Source: Paenibacillaceae bacterium
Lineage (GTDB): Bacteria; Bacillota; Clostridia; Lachnospirales; Lachnospiraceae
DNA: 64,000 nt
Assembly (NCBI GenBank): GCA_015057705.1
Contig: SVDU01000011.1
Span: 62,001-126,000, forward strand
Reading direction: 5' to 3'
A program made the position numbers and the translations under genes. The notes beneath the pieces were generated by a model. That model saw only the letters and a program-made list of their open reading frames with translations, was not told the origin of the DNA and searched no databases. How positions within the stretch are numbered: the stretch's first letter is position 1; every line of letters starts with the position of its first letter. Below, one piece after another: positions 27,099 through 36,184 of this stretch.

Positions 27099-27686
27099 AT
27101 GAGTTTAGTACCTTATGTCATTGAATCAACCAGTAAGGGGGAACGCTCTTACGATATTTATTCCAGACTTTTAAAAGAGAGAATTATTTTTCTCGGTGAA
27201 GAGGTGTCTGATGTTTCGGCAAGCCTTATTGTGGCACAGCTGTTATTTTTAGAGGCAGAGGACCCCACAAAGGATATCAATCTTTACATTAACAGCCCGG
27301 GCGGTTCTGTAACTGCAGGAATGGCGATTTATGATACCATGAACTATATCAAATGCGATGTATCTACTGTCTGCATGGGTATGGCGGCAAGTATGGGAGC
27401 ATTTCTTTTAGCAGGCGGAGCAAAGGGCAAACGTTTTGCACTTCCCAATGCAGAAGTTATGATTCACCAGCCTTCTGGCGGAGCAAAAGGTCAGGCAACT
27501 GAAATCCGCATAGTTGCAGAGAATATATTAAAGATTAAGAAGCGTTTAAATGAGATTATGGCAGCAAATACAGGTCAGCCTTACGAAGTGATTGAACGTG
27601 ATACAGAGCGTGACAATTACATGACTGCTGATGAAGCAAAGGCTTATGGACTGATTGATAATATTCTTTACAGTCACGACCGTTAA
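27099..27686 (+). CDS. clpP: ATP-dependent Clp protease proteolytic subunit
   Basis: Serine protease subunit that forms the tetradecameric chamber used by ClpX and other Clp ATPases. The 195-residue protein has the catalytic serine in [11 protein letters not shown] (Ser98), the histidine in MIHQPSGG and the downstream aspartate in RDTERDNYM. The ATG at 27099 follows AGGAGGAAG. The partner clpX follows after the 52-base repeat array. Confidence 0.97.
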   Translation: MSLVPYVIESTSKGERSYDIYSRLLKERIIFLGEEVSDVSASLIVAQLLFLEAEDPTKDINLYINSPGGSVTAGMAIYDTMNYIKCDVSTVCMGMAASMGAFLLAGGAKGKRFALPNAEVMIHQPSGGAKGQATEIRIVAENILKIKKRLNEIMAANTGQPYEVIERDTERDNYMTADEAKAYGLIDNILYSHDR

Positions 27687-27700
27687 GATTGAGCCAAAGC

Positions 27701-27920
27701 GATCAACAAGGAGCACCCTTCGGGTATCCCTTTATGCTCAAAAAACGCGAGCCATTAACAAGGAGCACCCTTCGGGTATCCCTTTATGCTCAAAAAACGT
27801 GAGCGATCAACAAGGAGCACCCTTCGGGTATCCCTTTATGCTCAAAAAACGTGAGCGATCAACAAGGAGCACCCTTCGGGTATCCCTTTATGCTCAAAAA
27901 ACGTGAGCGATCAACAAGGA
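27701..27920 (+). repeat. Tandem array of a 52-base hairpin repeat between clpP and clpX
   Basis: Four full units lie at 27701-27752, 27753-27804, 27805-27856 and 27857-27908, plus a 12-base partial unit to 27920. Units 3 and 4 are identical; unit 2 differs only at its first bases and unit 1 has one change in the right stem. Each holds CAACAAGGAG, the hairpin ACCC-TTC-GGGT, the linker ATCCCTTTAT and the hairpin GCTCA/TGAGC around an A-rich loop. GGTATCCCTTTATG is shared exactly with the repeat before mglA, while the stems differ compensatorily. The 5' GAGC of each unit could also pair with GCTC. Confidence 0.92.
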
Positions 27921-27937
27921 AAGTATGAGGTGTGTAT

Positions 27938-29239
27938 ATGCCGGTCAGAACAGACGACAAGATCCGATGCTCTTTTTGCGGGAAAACCCAGGATCAGGTA
28001 AAGAAACTGATTGCCGGTTCCAATAATGTCTATATTTGTGATGAGTGCATTGATTTGTGCGCAGAGATATTAGAGGAAGAATTTGACGGCCATGACGAAG
28101 AGGCACCTGATTTCAGCAACATTAATCTGATGAAGCCAAAGGAAATGAAAGCTTTTTTAGATGAGTATGTCATTGGGCAGGACGAAGCAAAAAAGGTGTT
28201 GTCCGTAGCAGTATATAACCATTATAAGAGAATTACATCCGGTAAAAAGCTGGATGTGGATATACAAAAGAGCAATATTCTGATGTTGGGGCCTACCGGT
28301 TCCGGTAAAACTTATCTTGCGCAGACTCTGGCTAAAGTTTTAAACGTACCTTTTGCCATTGCAGATGCTACTGCCCTTACAGAAGCCGGTTATGTTGGTG
28401 AAGATGTAGAAAACATCCTTTTAAAATTGATCCAGGCAGCTGAGTATGATATCAGCAGAGCAGAATTTGGAATCATTTATATTGATGAGATTGATAAAAT
28501 CACCAAGAAATCGGAGAATGTGTCAATCACCAGAGATGTTTCCGGTGAAGGTGTTCAGCAGGCTTTGTTAAAGATTCTGGAGGGCACGGTTGCCAGCGTT
28601 CCGCCTCAGGGTGGAAGAAAGCATCCGCACCAGGAACTTTTGCAGATCAATACCACCAACATTTTATTTATCTGCGGCGGAGCGTTTGATGGTCTGGAAA
28701 AAATCATTGAACGCCGTTTAAGTGCAGGATCCATTGGTTTTAATGCGGAGATTGTAGATAAGAATAAGACAGATATTGATGATCTCTTAAAGAAAACCCT
28801 GCCTCAGGACCTGGTTAAATTTGGGCTGATCCCTGAATTTATCGGACGCGTTCCTATCACCGTATCATTGGAACTGTTGGACCGGGCAGCTCTGGTTAAG
28901 ATTTTGACAGAGCCGAAGAACGCGCTGGTTAAGCAATACCAGAAATTATTCGAACTAGATGATGTAAAGCTGGAGCTGACCGCTGATGCGGTGGAACGCA
29001 TAGCAGAGCTGGCTGTGGAAAGAAAAACCGGTGCCAGAGGATTACGTTCCATTATGGAAAGCGTTATGACGGATCTGATGTATGAGATACCATCAGACAG
29101 CAGCATTGGAATCTGCAGAATTACCAAAGAGGTTGTGGATAAAAATGGAGAGCCGGAACTAGTTTATCGGGACACGGCAGTTCCCAGAAAATCACTGGCT
29201 CAGAAATTGAGAAAAGATAAGACAGGCGAGATCGCATAG
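27938..29239 (+). CDS. clpX: ATP-dependent Clp protease ATP-binding subunit ClpX
   Basis: AAA+ unfoldase that feeds ClpP. The 433-residue protein has the N-terminal zinc-binding domain ([14 protein letters not shown] with CDECIDLC), Walker [13 protein letters not shown], Walker [11 protein letters not shown], the pore loop GYVGEDVE and the C-terminal [13 protein letters not shown] chose the ATG at 27938 with GAGGTG just upstream; an in-frame GTG two codons earlier overlaps that site. The untranslated region contains the repeat array. A terminator separates it from lon. Confidence 0.97.
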   Translation: MPVRTDDKIRCSFCGKTQDQVKKLIAGSNNVYICDECIDLCAEILEEEFDGHDEEAPDFSNINLMKPKEMKAFLDEYVIGQDEAKKVLSVAVYNHYKRITSGKKLDVDIQKSNILMLGPTGSGKTYLAQTLAKVLNVPFAIADATALTEAGYVGEDVENILLKLIQAAEYDISRAEFGIIYIDEIDKITKKSENVSITRDVSGEGVQQALLKILEGTVASVPPQGGRKHPHQELLQINTTNILFICGGAFDGLEKIIERRLSAGSIGFNAEIVDKNKTDIDDLLKKTLPQDLVKFGLIPEFIGRVPITVSLELLDRAALVKILTEPKNALVKQYQKLFELDDVKLELTADAVERIAELAVERKTGARGLRSIMESVMTDLMYEIPSDSSIGICRITKEVVDKNGEPELVYRDTAVPRKSLAQKLRKDKTGEIA

Positions 29240-29257
29240 ATCCCTGCATGAGTCGGG

Positions 29258-29296
29258 AAGGTGTTACAGCGAATCAATCTGCTGGAACACCTTTTT
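29258..29296 (+). terminator. Intrinsic terminator between clpX and lon
   Basis: AAGGTGTT at 29258-29265 pairs with AACACCTT at 29286-29293 (inner CAGC/GCTG) and runs into TTTTT at 29292-29296. It ends 21 bases before the lon ATG, leaving no room for a promoter after it, so lon expression depends on read-through or on a start point upstream of the hairpin. Confidence 0.75.
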
Positions 29297-29317
29297 GAAT
29301 GCAAAGGAGGGAACCAA

Positions 29318-31636
29318 ATGGTAGATAAGACAATTACAATGCCGGTTATTGCCCTGAGAGGTATGACTGTTCTACCCAAAATGATGCTGCACTTTGATAT
29401 CAGCCGGGAGAAATCCATCGCGGCGGTTGAAAAAGCCATGGTAGGGGATCAGAAGGTATGCCTGGTAACCCAGAGAAATCCGGAAGAAACCGATCCTGGA
29501 ATAGAAGACTTATATCAGGTAGGAACGGTTGCTTTAATCAAACAGCTGGTGAAGCTGCCTAATAACGTGATCCGTGTCATGGTAGAAGGTCTGGAGCGGA
29601 CAGAACTTCTGACTCTTGAGAGTGAAGAATCTCTTCTTATAGGTGAGATTGAAGAACTTCAGGTACCGCTTGATATATTAGATCCGGTTACCATACAGGC
29701 GATGGCTGAAATCGTGAAAGAAAAGCTGGAAGCCTATGGCAAAGAGAATCAAAGGATTGCGAAGGAAGTGGTCCCTGGATTACTGGTTATTCCGGATTTG
29801 GGCGAACTTTTGGATCAGGTTGCAGTTCAGTTGTCTTGGGATTACCGTCTCCGCCAGCAGGTACTTGAAAGTGTACTTCTGGAAGAACGGTATGCTCTGG
29901 TTATGAAACACCTGATTACTGAAATTGAAGTGACTAAGGTGAAAAAAGAATTACAGTCCCATGTGAAGGAACGGATTGACAAGAATCAGAAGGATTACAT
30001 TTTAAGAGAGCAGATGAAAGTAATCCGCGAAGAGTTGGGAGAAGATAATCCGCTTTCAGACAGTGATGAATATGCCAAACGTCTGAAAGCATTAAAAGCA
30101 GACAAAGAAATAAAAGAAAAGATTCAAAAAGAGATCGACCGCTTTAAATCCATGCCGGGAGGAAGCCAGGAAGCCAATGTTGTCCGGATGTATCTTGATA
30201 CGGTTCTTGATTTTCCATGGAAGAAGATGTCAAAGGATAACAACAGCATCAACCATGCGCAGCAGGTACTGGATGAAGAGCATTATGGCCTGGAAAAAGT
30301 AAAAGAACGGATTCTGGAATATTTAGCAGTCCGGATTCTTACGAAGAAAGGAACCAGCCCTATTTTATGCCTGGTTGGACCTCCTGGAACAGGAAAGACT
30401 TCAATAGCAAGATCTGTGGCAAAAGCACTGAATAAAGAATATGTAAGAATCAGCCTGGGAGGTATCCGGGATGAGGCGGAGATCAGAGGACACAGGAAAA
30501 CATATGTAGGCGCTATGCCTGGCAGAATTGCAGAGGCTGTCAAACAGGCAGGTGTAAACAACCCGCTGATGCTTCTTGATGAAATTGACAAAGTCAGCAG
30601 CGATTATAAAGGCGATACATCTTCCGCACTGTTAGAGGTGCTTGACAGTGAACAGAATGTAAAATTCAGGGATCATTATATTGAACTTCCCATTGATTTA
30701 TCCAATGTTCTCTTTCTTGCAACAGCCAATACCATAACAACCATTCCCGGCCCTCTTCTTGACCGAATGGAAGTGATTGAAATAAACAGTTATACTGAGA
30801 ATGAAAAGTTCCATATTGCCAAAAACTATCTGGTGAAAAAGCAGCAGGAACGAAATGGTCTGACGGGAAAACCAGTTACCATAACGGATCAGGCGATTGA
30901 AAAGATCATACACAATTATACCAGAGAAGCCGGAGTCAGAAACTTAGAGCGGCGGATCAGTTCTGTTTTCAGAAAGGCAGCCAGAGAATTTCTGGAAGAC
31001 AAAAGCCGTGTCATTGAGGTGACAGAGTGTCAGCTGGAAAAGTACTTAGGGAAAGAAAAAGTATCCTATAACAATGTTAACGAGGAAGACCAGGTAGGAA
31101 TTGTGAGAGGTCTGGCATGGACCAGTGTAGGCGGAGATACCCTGCAGATTGAAGTAAATGTAATGCCGGGCAAAGGAACCCTTCAGACCACAGGACAAAT
31201 GGGAGATGTTATGAAGGAGTCGGCACAGACTGCATTAAGCTATGTAAGATCGGTAGGACCGGAATATAGCGTGCCTGATGATTATTTTGAGAAACACGAT
31301 ATTCATCTTCATATCCCGGAAGGAGCAGTTCCAAAGGATGGCCCTTCCGCAGGAATTACCATGGCAACTGCCATGCTTTCTGCGGCTATTAACAGGAAGG
31401 TATGTGCAACCGTTGCCATGACAGGAGAGATAACCTTAAGAGGCCGGGTTCTTCCAATCGGAGGCTTAAAGGAGAAAATTCTTGCTGCACGTATGGCACA
31501 TGTGAAAAAAGTTCTGGTTCCGGATAAAAACCGACCGGATATCGCAGAATTATCAGAAGAGATCACAGAAGGCCTTACAATTGTTTTTGTAAAGGAAATG
31601 CCGGAAGTATTAAAAGAGGCTTTCGTCCAGGAATAG
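29318..31636 (+). CDS. lon: Endopeptidase La (Lon protease)
   Basis: ATP-dependent serine protease degrading damaged and regulatory proteins. The 772 residues comprise the N-terminal substrate-recognition domain (PVIALRGMTVLPKMMLHFDISRE), the AAA+ domain with GPPGTGKTSIARSVA, and the C-terminal protease with the catalytic serine in PKDGPSAGITMATA and the lysine in GGLKEKILAARMA. I chose ATG 29318, preceded by AAAGGAGGG. Earlier in-frame codons lie within the terminator hairpin. engB follows after 12 bases. Confidence 0.97.
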   Translation: MVDKTITMPVIALRGMTVLPKMMLHFDISREKSIAAVEKAMVGDQKVCLVTQRNPEETDPGIEDLYQVGTVALIKQLVKLPNNVIRVMVEGLERTELLTLESEESLLIGEIEELQVPLDILDPVTIQAMAEIVKEKLEAYGKENQRIAKEVVPGLLVIPDLGELLDQVAVQLSWDYRLRQQVLESVLLEERYALVMKHLITEIEVTKVKKELQSHVKERIDKNQKDYILREQMKVIREELGEDNPLSDSDEYAKRLKALKADKEIKEKIQKEIDRFKSMPGGSQEANVVRMYLDTVLDFPWKKMSKDNNSINHAQQVLDEEHYGLEKVKERILEYLAVRILTKKGTSPILCLVGPPGTGKTSIARSVAKALNKEYVRISLGGIRDEAEIRGHRKTYVGAMPGRIAEAVKQAGVNNPLMLLDEIDKVSSDYKGDTSSALLEVLDSEQNVKFRDHYIELPIDLSNVLFLATANTITTIPGPLLDRMEVIEINSYTENEKFHIAKNYLVKKQQERNGLTGKPVTITDQAIEKIIHNYTREAGVRNLERRISSVFRKAAREFLEDKSRVIEVTECQLEKYLGKEKVSYNNVNEEDQVGIVRGLAWTSVGGDTLQIEVNVMPGKGTLQTTGQMGDVMKESAQTALSYVRSVGPEYSVPDDYFEKHDIHLHIPEGAVPKDGPSAGITMATAMLSAAINRKVCATVAMTGEITLRGRVLPIGGLKEKILAARMAHVKKVLVPDKNRPDIAELSEEITEGLTIVFVKEMPEVLKEAFVQE

Positions 31637-31648
31637 AAAGGAAATTAC

Positions 31649-32248
31649 ATGATTATTAAAACCGTAGAACTGGAGACTGTATGTGGAATTACCAGCAAGC
31701 TCCCGGAGAATACAAAACCGGAATTTGCATTTGCAGGTAAGTCAAATGTGGGCAAATCCTCTCTCATCAATGCACTTATGAACCGGAAGTCTTTTGCAAG
31801 AACTTCATCTTCTCCAGGTAAAACACAGACCATCAATTTTTATAATATCAATGACTCCCTGTACTATGTGGATCTTCCCGGCTACGGTTATGCAAAGGTA
31901 TCCGTAGAAGTAAAGGCAAAATGGGGAAAGATGATTGAGAATTATCTTCATAAATCCCCGATGCTGAAATGTGTGTTTTTACTGATTGATATCCGCCATG
32001 AACCATCAGACAATGATAAAACCATGTACGACTGGATCGTTAGTAATGGATATCAGCCGGTTATTATTGCCACCAAGCTGGATAAATTGAAACGAAGCCA
32101 GGTGGCAAAGGCATTAAAAGTGGTGCGGACCGGACTTGGAGTCGGAGCTGATGTGACTGTAATTCCATTTTCAGCGGAGACAAAACAGGGCAGAGAAGAA
32201 ATCTGGGATTTGATCGATGAATCTGTAAATAGTCTTGACAAGGAGTAA
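31649..32248 (+). CDS. engB: Ribosome biogenesis GTP-binding protein EngB/YsxC
   Basis: Essential GTPase of the TrmE-Era-EngA-EngB group that acts in large-subunit assembly. The 199 residues show G1 GKSNVGKSSLIN (about 30-41), the conserved PGKTQTINFY, G3 DLPGYGYA and G4 TKLDKL. The coupling with lon is common in Firmicutes. The promoter of the next operon begins over its last codons. Confidence 0.96.
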   Translation: MIIKTVELETVCGITSKLPENTKPEFAFAGKSNVGKSSLINALMNRKSFARTSSSPGKTQTINFYNINDSLYYVDLPGYGYAKVSVEVKAKWGKMIENYLHKSPMLKCVFLLIDIRHEPSDNDKTMYDWIVSNGYQPVIIATKLDKLKRSQVAKALKVVRTGLGVGADVTVIPFSAETKQGREEIWDLIDESVNSLDKE

Positions 32249-32263
32249 AAATCTTTTTATAAT
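32235..32263 (+). promoter_or_regulatory. Consensus sigma-A promoter of the amino-acid ABC operon
   Basis: TTGACA at 32235-32240, exactly 17 bases, then TATAAT at 32258-32263. This is a full consensus match in both boxes. The -35 lies within the last codons of engB. Such a strong promoter would normally need a repressor for control. Confidence 0.85.
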
Positions 32264-32292
32264 GAACCTATTTATTACATAGAGTTCATTAT
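32259..32292 (+). promoter_or_regulatory. 9-base inverted repeat over the -10 region, candidate operator
   Basis: ATAATGAAC at 32259-32267 and GTTCATTAT at 32284-32292 are perfect inverse complements separated by 16 bases. The left arm overlaps the -10 box. It may be a repressor operator or a 5' mRNA stem. No T-tract follows, so it is not a terminator of engB. Confidence 0.5.
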
Positions 32293-32315
32293 GGTAGAAA
32301 GAGGAGAAAACAGTT

Positions 32316-33194
32316 ATGAAAAAAACTATGAAGAAAATTGTATCAACTCTCATGGCGGCAGCTCTGGCAGCGGCAGCATTAACTGCCTGTGCAGGCGGTA
32401 ATTCCACAGCGGGCACTTCCGGTACAGGAAAAGAAGCAGGAGACAAAAAAGTATTAAAAGTTGCCATGGAGTGCAGCTATGCTCCTTACAACTGGACTCA
32501 GCCAACCGATGCAAACGGAGCAGTGAAGATCTCAGGAAGCTCTGATTATGCATATGGTTATGATGTGATGATGGCGAAAAAGATTGCGGACGAGCTGGGC
32601 TATAACCTGGAGATTGTGAAGCTGGACTGGGATTCTTTAGTACCTGCTGTTCAGTCGGGAAAGGTTGATTGTGTCATTGCAGGCCAATCCGTTACTGCAG
32701 AGCGTATGCAGTCCGTTGATTTCACAAATCCATATTATTTTGCAACCATCGTAGCTTTGGTAAAAGCCGGTGGTAAATTCGAGAATGCAAAAAGTGTTGC
32801 TGACTTAAAGGGTGCAGTTGCCACATCCCAGTTAAACACTATCTGGTATGATAACTGTCTTCCTCAGATTCCCGATGCTGATATTCAGCCGGCTCAGGAA
32901 TCCGCTCCTGCCATGCTTGTTTCTTTAAGCTCCGGTAGATGTGACGTGGTAGTAACCGATAAGCCAACTGGTCAGGCAGCTTTAATTGCATATCCTGATT
33001 TCAAACTTCTTGATTTTACCGGTAAAGATGGTGAGTTCAAGGTTTCTGATGAGGACATTAATATTGGTGTCTCTGTTAAAAAAGGCAATACTGAGTTAAA
33101 AGATGCCATAAACGGAGTACTGGGCAAGATGACCAAGGATGATTTTAATAAGATGATGGAAGAGGCAATCAAAGTACAGCCGCTTTCAAAATAA
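32316..33194 (+). CDS. Amino-acid ABC transporter substrate-binding lipoprotein
   Basis: Polar amino-acid binding protein of family 3 (292 residues), with signal peptide and lipobox LTAC (Cys25). Family features are VAMECSYAPYNWTQ, YGYDVMMAKKIADELG, WDSLVPAVQSGKVDCVIAGQSVTAERMQSVDFTNPYY and VVTDKPTGQAALIAYPD. It belongs with the permease and ATPase that follow. The exact amino acid is unknown. A hairpin after the stop could limit read-through to the permease. Confidence 0.92.
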   Translation: MKKTMKKIVSTLMAAALAAAALTACAGGNSTAGTSGTGKEAGDKKVLKVAMECSYAPYNWTQPTDANGAVKISGSSDYAYGYDVMMAKKIADELGYNLEIVKLDWDSLVPAVQSGKVDCVIAGQSVTAERMQSVDFTNPYYFATIVALVKAGGKFENAKSVADLKGAVATSQLNTIWYDNCLPQIPDADIQPAQESAPAMLVSLSSGRCDVVVTDKPTGQAALIAYPDFKLLDFTGKDGEFKVSDEDINIGVSVKKGNTELKDAINGVLGKMTKDDFNKMMEEAIKVQPLSK

Positions 33195-33218
33195 TAATAA
33201 GATGAATCGGAGCTTGCA

Positions 33219-33250
33219 GGCACGGGATGGGAGTTTTTTCCGTGCCCCTT
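33219..33250 (+). terminator. Hairpin after the binding-protein gene
   Basis: GGCACGG at 33219-33225 pairs with CCGTGCC at 33240-33246 and is followed by CCTTGTTCTGTTTT. Probably a leaky terminator or stabiliser raising binding-protein over permease expression. Confidence 0.5.
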
Positions 33251-33290
33251 GTTCTGTTTTAACCAAGCTGTGAAAGGGAGAGGGTAGTAT

Positions 33291-34091
33291 ATGTCTTTGC
33301 CGTCAGATTTTTTTGGAAGAATGGTATTTATTCTGCAAAATTATGGTCCGTCCTTCTTAGCAGGGGCTGGCAAAACAATGGCGATTGCCATTGTAGGTAC
33401 ATTGATCGGCTGTGTGATCGGATTTGCAGTGGGAATTATTCAGACCACTCCGGAATCAAAGCAGGATAATTTGTTTAAAAAGATACTGATTAAAGGAATA
33501 AAATTTATTTTAAATGTTTATGTAGAGGTTTTCCGCGGAACCCCCATGATGGTTCAGGCCATGTTTATTTTCTATGGATCCTCCGCACTTTTTGGAATTA
33601 ATATGTCTATTGTATTTGCCTCCTATTTTATTGTCTCAATCAACACAGGAGCCTATATGGCAGAGACGGTCAGAGGTGGAATCCTTTCTATTGATCCGGG
33701 GCAGACAGAAGGAGCAAAGGCCATTGGTATGACCCATTACCAGACCATGCTGAATGTTATCATGCCACAGGCACTTCGTAATATTATGCCTCAGATCGGC
33801 AATAACTTAATTATTAATATTAAGGATACCTGTGTACTTTCTGTTATCGGAGTTGTAGAACTGTTTTATGCGACAAAGGGTGTGGCAGGAGCTTATTATA
33901 CGTATTTTGAGGCATTTACCATTACCATGATCATTTACTTTGTCCTGACCTTTACCTGTTCCAGAATTCTCCGGCACTGGGAGAAAAAGATGGATGGACC
34001 GGACAGCTACGATCTGGCTACAACAGATACCTTAGCCTATACCAGTGGAATGGTGAAATTTCCGGACCCGAAAGAGAAGGAGGATAAATAA
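33291..34091 (+). CDS. Amino-acid ABC transporter permease
   Basis: A 266-residue membrane protein of the HisM/GlnP group. It has hydrophobic segments near residues 20-45, 65-90, 95-120 and 205-230 and the EAA loop SIDPGQTEGAKAIGMTHYQTMLNVIMPQALRNIMPQIGNN. The N-terminus also has VEVFRGTPMMVQ, typical of the family. Start ATG after AAAGGGAGAGGG. It is immediately followed by its ATPase, with the ATG directly after a stop. Confidence 0.93.
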   Translation: MSLPSDFFGRMVFILQNYGPSFLAGAGKTMAIAIVGTLIGCVIGFAVGIIQTTPESKQDNLFKKILIKGIKFILNVYVEVFRGTPMMVQAMFIFYGSSALFGINMSIVFASYFIVSINTGAYMAETVRGGILSIDPGQTEGAKAIGMTHYQTMLNVIMPQALRNIMPQIGNNLIINIKDTCVLSVIGVVELFYATKGVAGAYYTYFEAFTITMIIYFVLTFTCSRILRHWEKKMDGPDSYDLATTDTLAYTSGMVKFPDPKEKEDK

Positions 34092-34835
34092 ATGGCTGAA
34101 AGCAATGTGTTAAAAATTCGTCATTTAAGCAAGACATTTGGAACCAATGTAGTATTAAGAGATATTGATTTCAATGTAAATGCCAAAGATGTGACCTGTA
34201 TCATCGGAGCATCCGGCTCAGGAAAATCCACTCTTTTGCGCTGCATTAATCTGTTGGAAACACCCACTACCGGTGAGATTTTATATCATGATGTGGATAT
34301 TACAGACAGAAAGATGAATGTTCCAGAATACCGCACCCGGGTTGGTATGGTATTTCAGAACTTTAATCTCTTTAATAATATGACTGTGCTGGAAAACTGT
34401 ATGGTTGGTCAGGTAAAAGTTTTAAAGAAAGATAAGGAAGAAGCCAGAAGGAAAGCCATGATGTTTTTAGAGAAGGTTGGAATGGCACCTTATATCAATG
34501 CCAAGCCAAGACAGCTTTCAGGTGGTCAGAAGCAGAGGGTAGCCATTGCAAGAGCACTTGCCATGGAACCGGAGATTCTTCTTTTTGACGAGCCCACTTC
34601 CGCTCTGGATCCCCAGATGGTAGGTGAAGTTCTTGCAGTTATGAGAACACTTGCGAAGGAAGGACTTACCATGATCATCGTAACCCATGAGATGGCATTC
34701 GCAAGAGATGTATCCAACCATGTGGTTTATATGGCAGGTGGTGTGATTGAAGAAGAGGGAGCACCAGCTGATATATTTGGTAATCCGCAGAAAAACTCAA
34801 CAAAGGAATTCTTAACCCGGTTTATGCAGGGTTAG
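34092..34835 (+). CDS. Amino-acid ABC transporter ATP-binding protein
   Basis: A 247-residue GlnQ-type ATPase with Walker [13 protein letters not shown] (about 36-47), the Q-loop in [11 protein letters not shown], signature [15 protein letters not shown], Walker [14 protein letters not shown] and the switch histidine in [10 protein letters not shown]. It completes the importer encoded from 32316. The ATG directly follows the permease stop. Confidence 0.94.
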   Translation: MAESNVLKIRHLSKTFGTNVVLRDIDFNVNAKDVTCIIGASGSGKSTLLRCINLLETPTTGEILYHDVDITDRKMNVPEYRTRVGMVFQNFNLFNNMTVLENCMVGQVKVLKKDKEEARRKAMMFLEKVGMAPYINAKPRQLSGGQKQRVAIARALAMEPEILLFDEPTSALDPQMVGEVLAVMRTLAKEGLTMIIVTHEMAFARDVSNHVVYMAGGVIEEEGAPADIFGNPQKNSTKEFLTRFMQG

Positions 34836-34843
34836 AAGCAGAC

Positions 34844-34894
34844 GGAGCTGTTGCAAAATAACTGAATGATCAGTTGTGGAGCAGGCTCCTTTTT
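34844..34894 (+). terminator. Terminator after the amino-acid importer
   Basis: GGAGC at 34844-34848 pairs with GCTCC at 34885-34889, enclosing AACTGA/TCAGTT (34860-34865 with 34870-34875), and is followed by TTTTT. A compact GGAG/CTCC hairpin next to the T-tract is an alternative. Confidence 0.65.
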
Positions 34895-34935
34895 GATATA
34901 CTGATAAAAAAGTGGATAACAAAGAGGGGGTACAT

Positions 34936-35892
34936 ATGAGAATTGTTTTTATGGAAACGGATACTATGGGAGATGATGTGGATTATTCGCCGTTTTATAA
35001 TCTGGGAGAGGTGGTAAAATATAATAAATCAGACCCAGAATATAACCAGGAGCGGGTAACGGATGCAGATGTGATTGTGGTAAATAAGATTCCTATGAAT
35101 GAGGAAACCCTAAGGTATGCCCAGCATGTAAAACTCATCTGCCTGACAGCTACCGGAACCAATACTGTTGACTTTGATTATGTCAGAAAAAGGAACATCG
35201 CAGTCACCAATGTAAAAGGATATTCCACCCAGTCTGTGATACAGCATACTTTTGCATTATTGTTTTATGTATATGAGAAGCTTTCCTATTACGATCAGTT
35301 TGTGAAGTCGGGAGATTACGCAGCCAGTGATATATTCAGTAACTTTGATATAAAATTCAATGAACTTTTTGGGAAAACCTGGGGGATTATCGGACTTGGA
35401 GAGATTGGGAGAGGTGTGGCAAAGGTGGCAGAAGCCTTTGGCTGCCGTGTGATCTATTATTCCACCTCTGGTAATAACAGTAATTCTCTCTGGGAGCGGG
35501 TTGAATTTGATGCTTTATTAAATGAGTCGGATATCATATCCATACATGCCCCGTTAAATTCTTCTACGGAATATTTAATTGATGAAGATGCATTAAAGAA
35601 GATGAAAAAAACTGCTGTTCTTCTGAATCTGGGCAGGGGAAATATCATAAGAGAAGAAGCGCTTTTAAAAGCTCTGGAAACAGGAGAAATCGCAGGAGCA
35701 GGACTGGATGTAATCAGTGCTGAACCTATGCTGCCGGATAATCCCCTTCTTAAGATCAAAGACAGTACAAAACTGATCATTACTCCCCACATCGCCTGGG
35801 CTACGGTTGAGGCAAGAAGAAGGTGTCTGTCTGAAGTGTATGAAAACATCGTCTCTTATCTTCGCGGAGAGGAAAGAAATCGAATCAGGTAA
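34936..35892 (+). CDS. D-isomer specific 2-hydroxyacid dehydrogenase
   Basis: A 318-residue NAD-dependent oxidoreductase. It has the Rossmann motif GIIGLGEIGRGVAK (about 142-155), catalytic Arg in LNLGRGNIIREEALL, Glu in the ISAEP segment and His in TPHIAW. The substrate could be hydroxypyruvate/glycerate, a 2-ketoacid or similar; the sequence does not decide. I chose ATG 34936 because GAGGGGG precedes it; an upstream GTG lacks a site. Confidence 0.9.
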   Translation: MRIVFMETDTMGDDVDYSPFYNLGEVVKYNKSDPEYNQERVTDADVIVVNKIPMNEETLRYAQHVKLICLTATGTNTVDFDYVRKRNIAVTNVKGYSTQSVIQHTFALLFYVYEKLSYYDQFVKSGDYAASDIFSNFDIKFNELFGKTWGIIGLGEIGRGVAKVAEAFGCRVIYYSTSGNNSNSLWERVEFDALLNESDIISIHAPLNSSTEYLIDEDALKKMKKTAVLLNLGRGNIIREEALLKALETGEIAGAGLDVISAEPMLPDNPLLKIKDSTKLIITPHIAWATVEARRRCLSEVYENIVSYLRGEERNRIR

Positions 35893-35920
35893 AAAAGGGG
35901 CGGCTTATAACAGCCGCCTT
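35891..35920. terminator. Bidirectional terminator between convergent genes
   Basis: GGCGGCT at 35899-35905 and AGCCGCC at 35912-35918 form a 7-base stem with loop TATAAC. On the minus strand it is followed by CC and a run of T from the AAAAAA at 35891-35896, making a strong terminator for the minus-strand genes. On the plus strand the T-tract is short. Confidence 0.8.
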
Positions 35921-35934
35921 ATGTGATCAGTCTT

Positions 35935-36147
35935 TTATTCTTTACGGGAGAAAATATCACGTATTTTGATCCGTAAGAATGTACGGAGCACTTCCGCTCC
36001 CAGCACCAGAATCAGAAACGGCAGAAAAACAGTGAGAAACAACTTGGCTTTTAGCCGGAACATCTTCTTTTTGTGCTGTAATTTTAAAGTCTGATAATGG
36101 TCTGATATAGAATGATACCATGTTTTTTTTACCGGAACTTTTTTCAA
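35935..36147 (-). CDS. Small membrane protein of unknown function
   Basis: A 70-residue protein, which I do not recognise. It has a strongly basic N-terminal half (KKVPVKKTWYH, KLQHKKKMFRLKAK), one hydrophobic helix LFLTVFLPFLILVLGAEVL at about 36-54, and a basic tail. The only plausible start is TTG at 36147, with AGGGGGAA seven bases upstream. It sits downstream of the DUF4364 gene on the same strand and ends at the shared terminator. Confidence 0.6.
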   Translation of the reverse strand: MKKVPVKKTWYHSISDHYQTLKLQHKKKMFRLKAKLFLTVFLPFLILVLGAEVLRTFLRIKIRDIFSRKE

Positions 36148-36184
36148 ACGAATTCCCCCTTACTCCTATCTGCTGACAGGATCC

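Noticed and set aside
27655..27906. An 83-codon open frame running through the clpP-clpX repeat array
   Set aside because: The 52-base unit is open in all three frames, so the frame merely reads the same repeat in successive phases. It overlaps the clpP end and has no family resemblance.
27701..27920. CRISPR array
   Set aside because: The units are tandem and contiguous with no unique spacers, and no cas genes are present.
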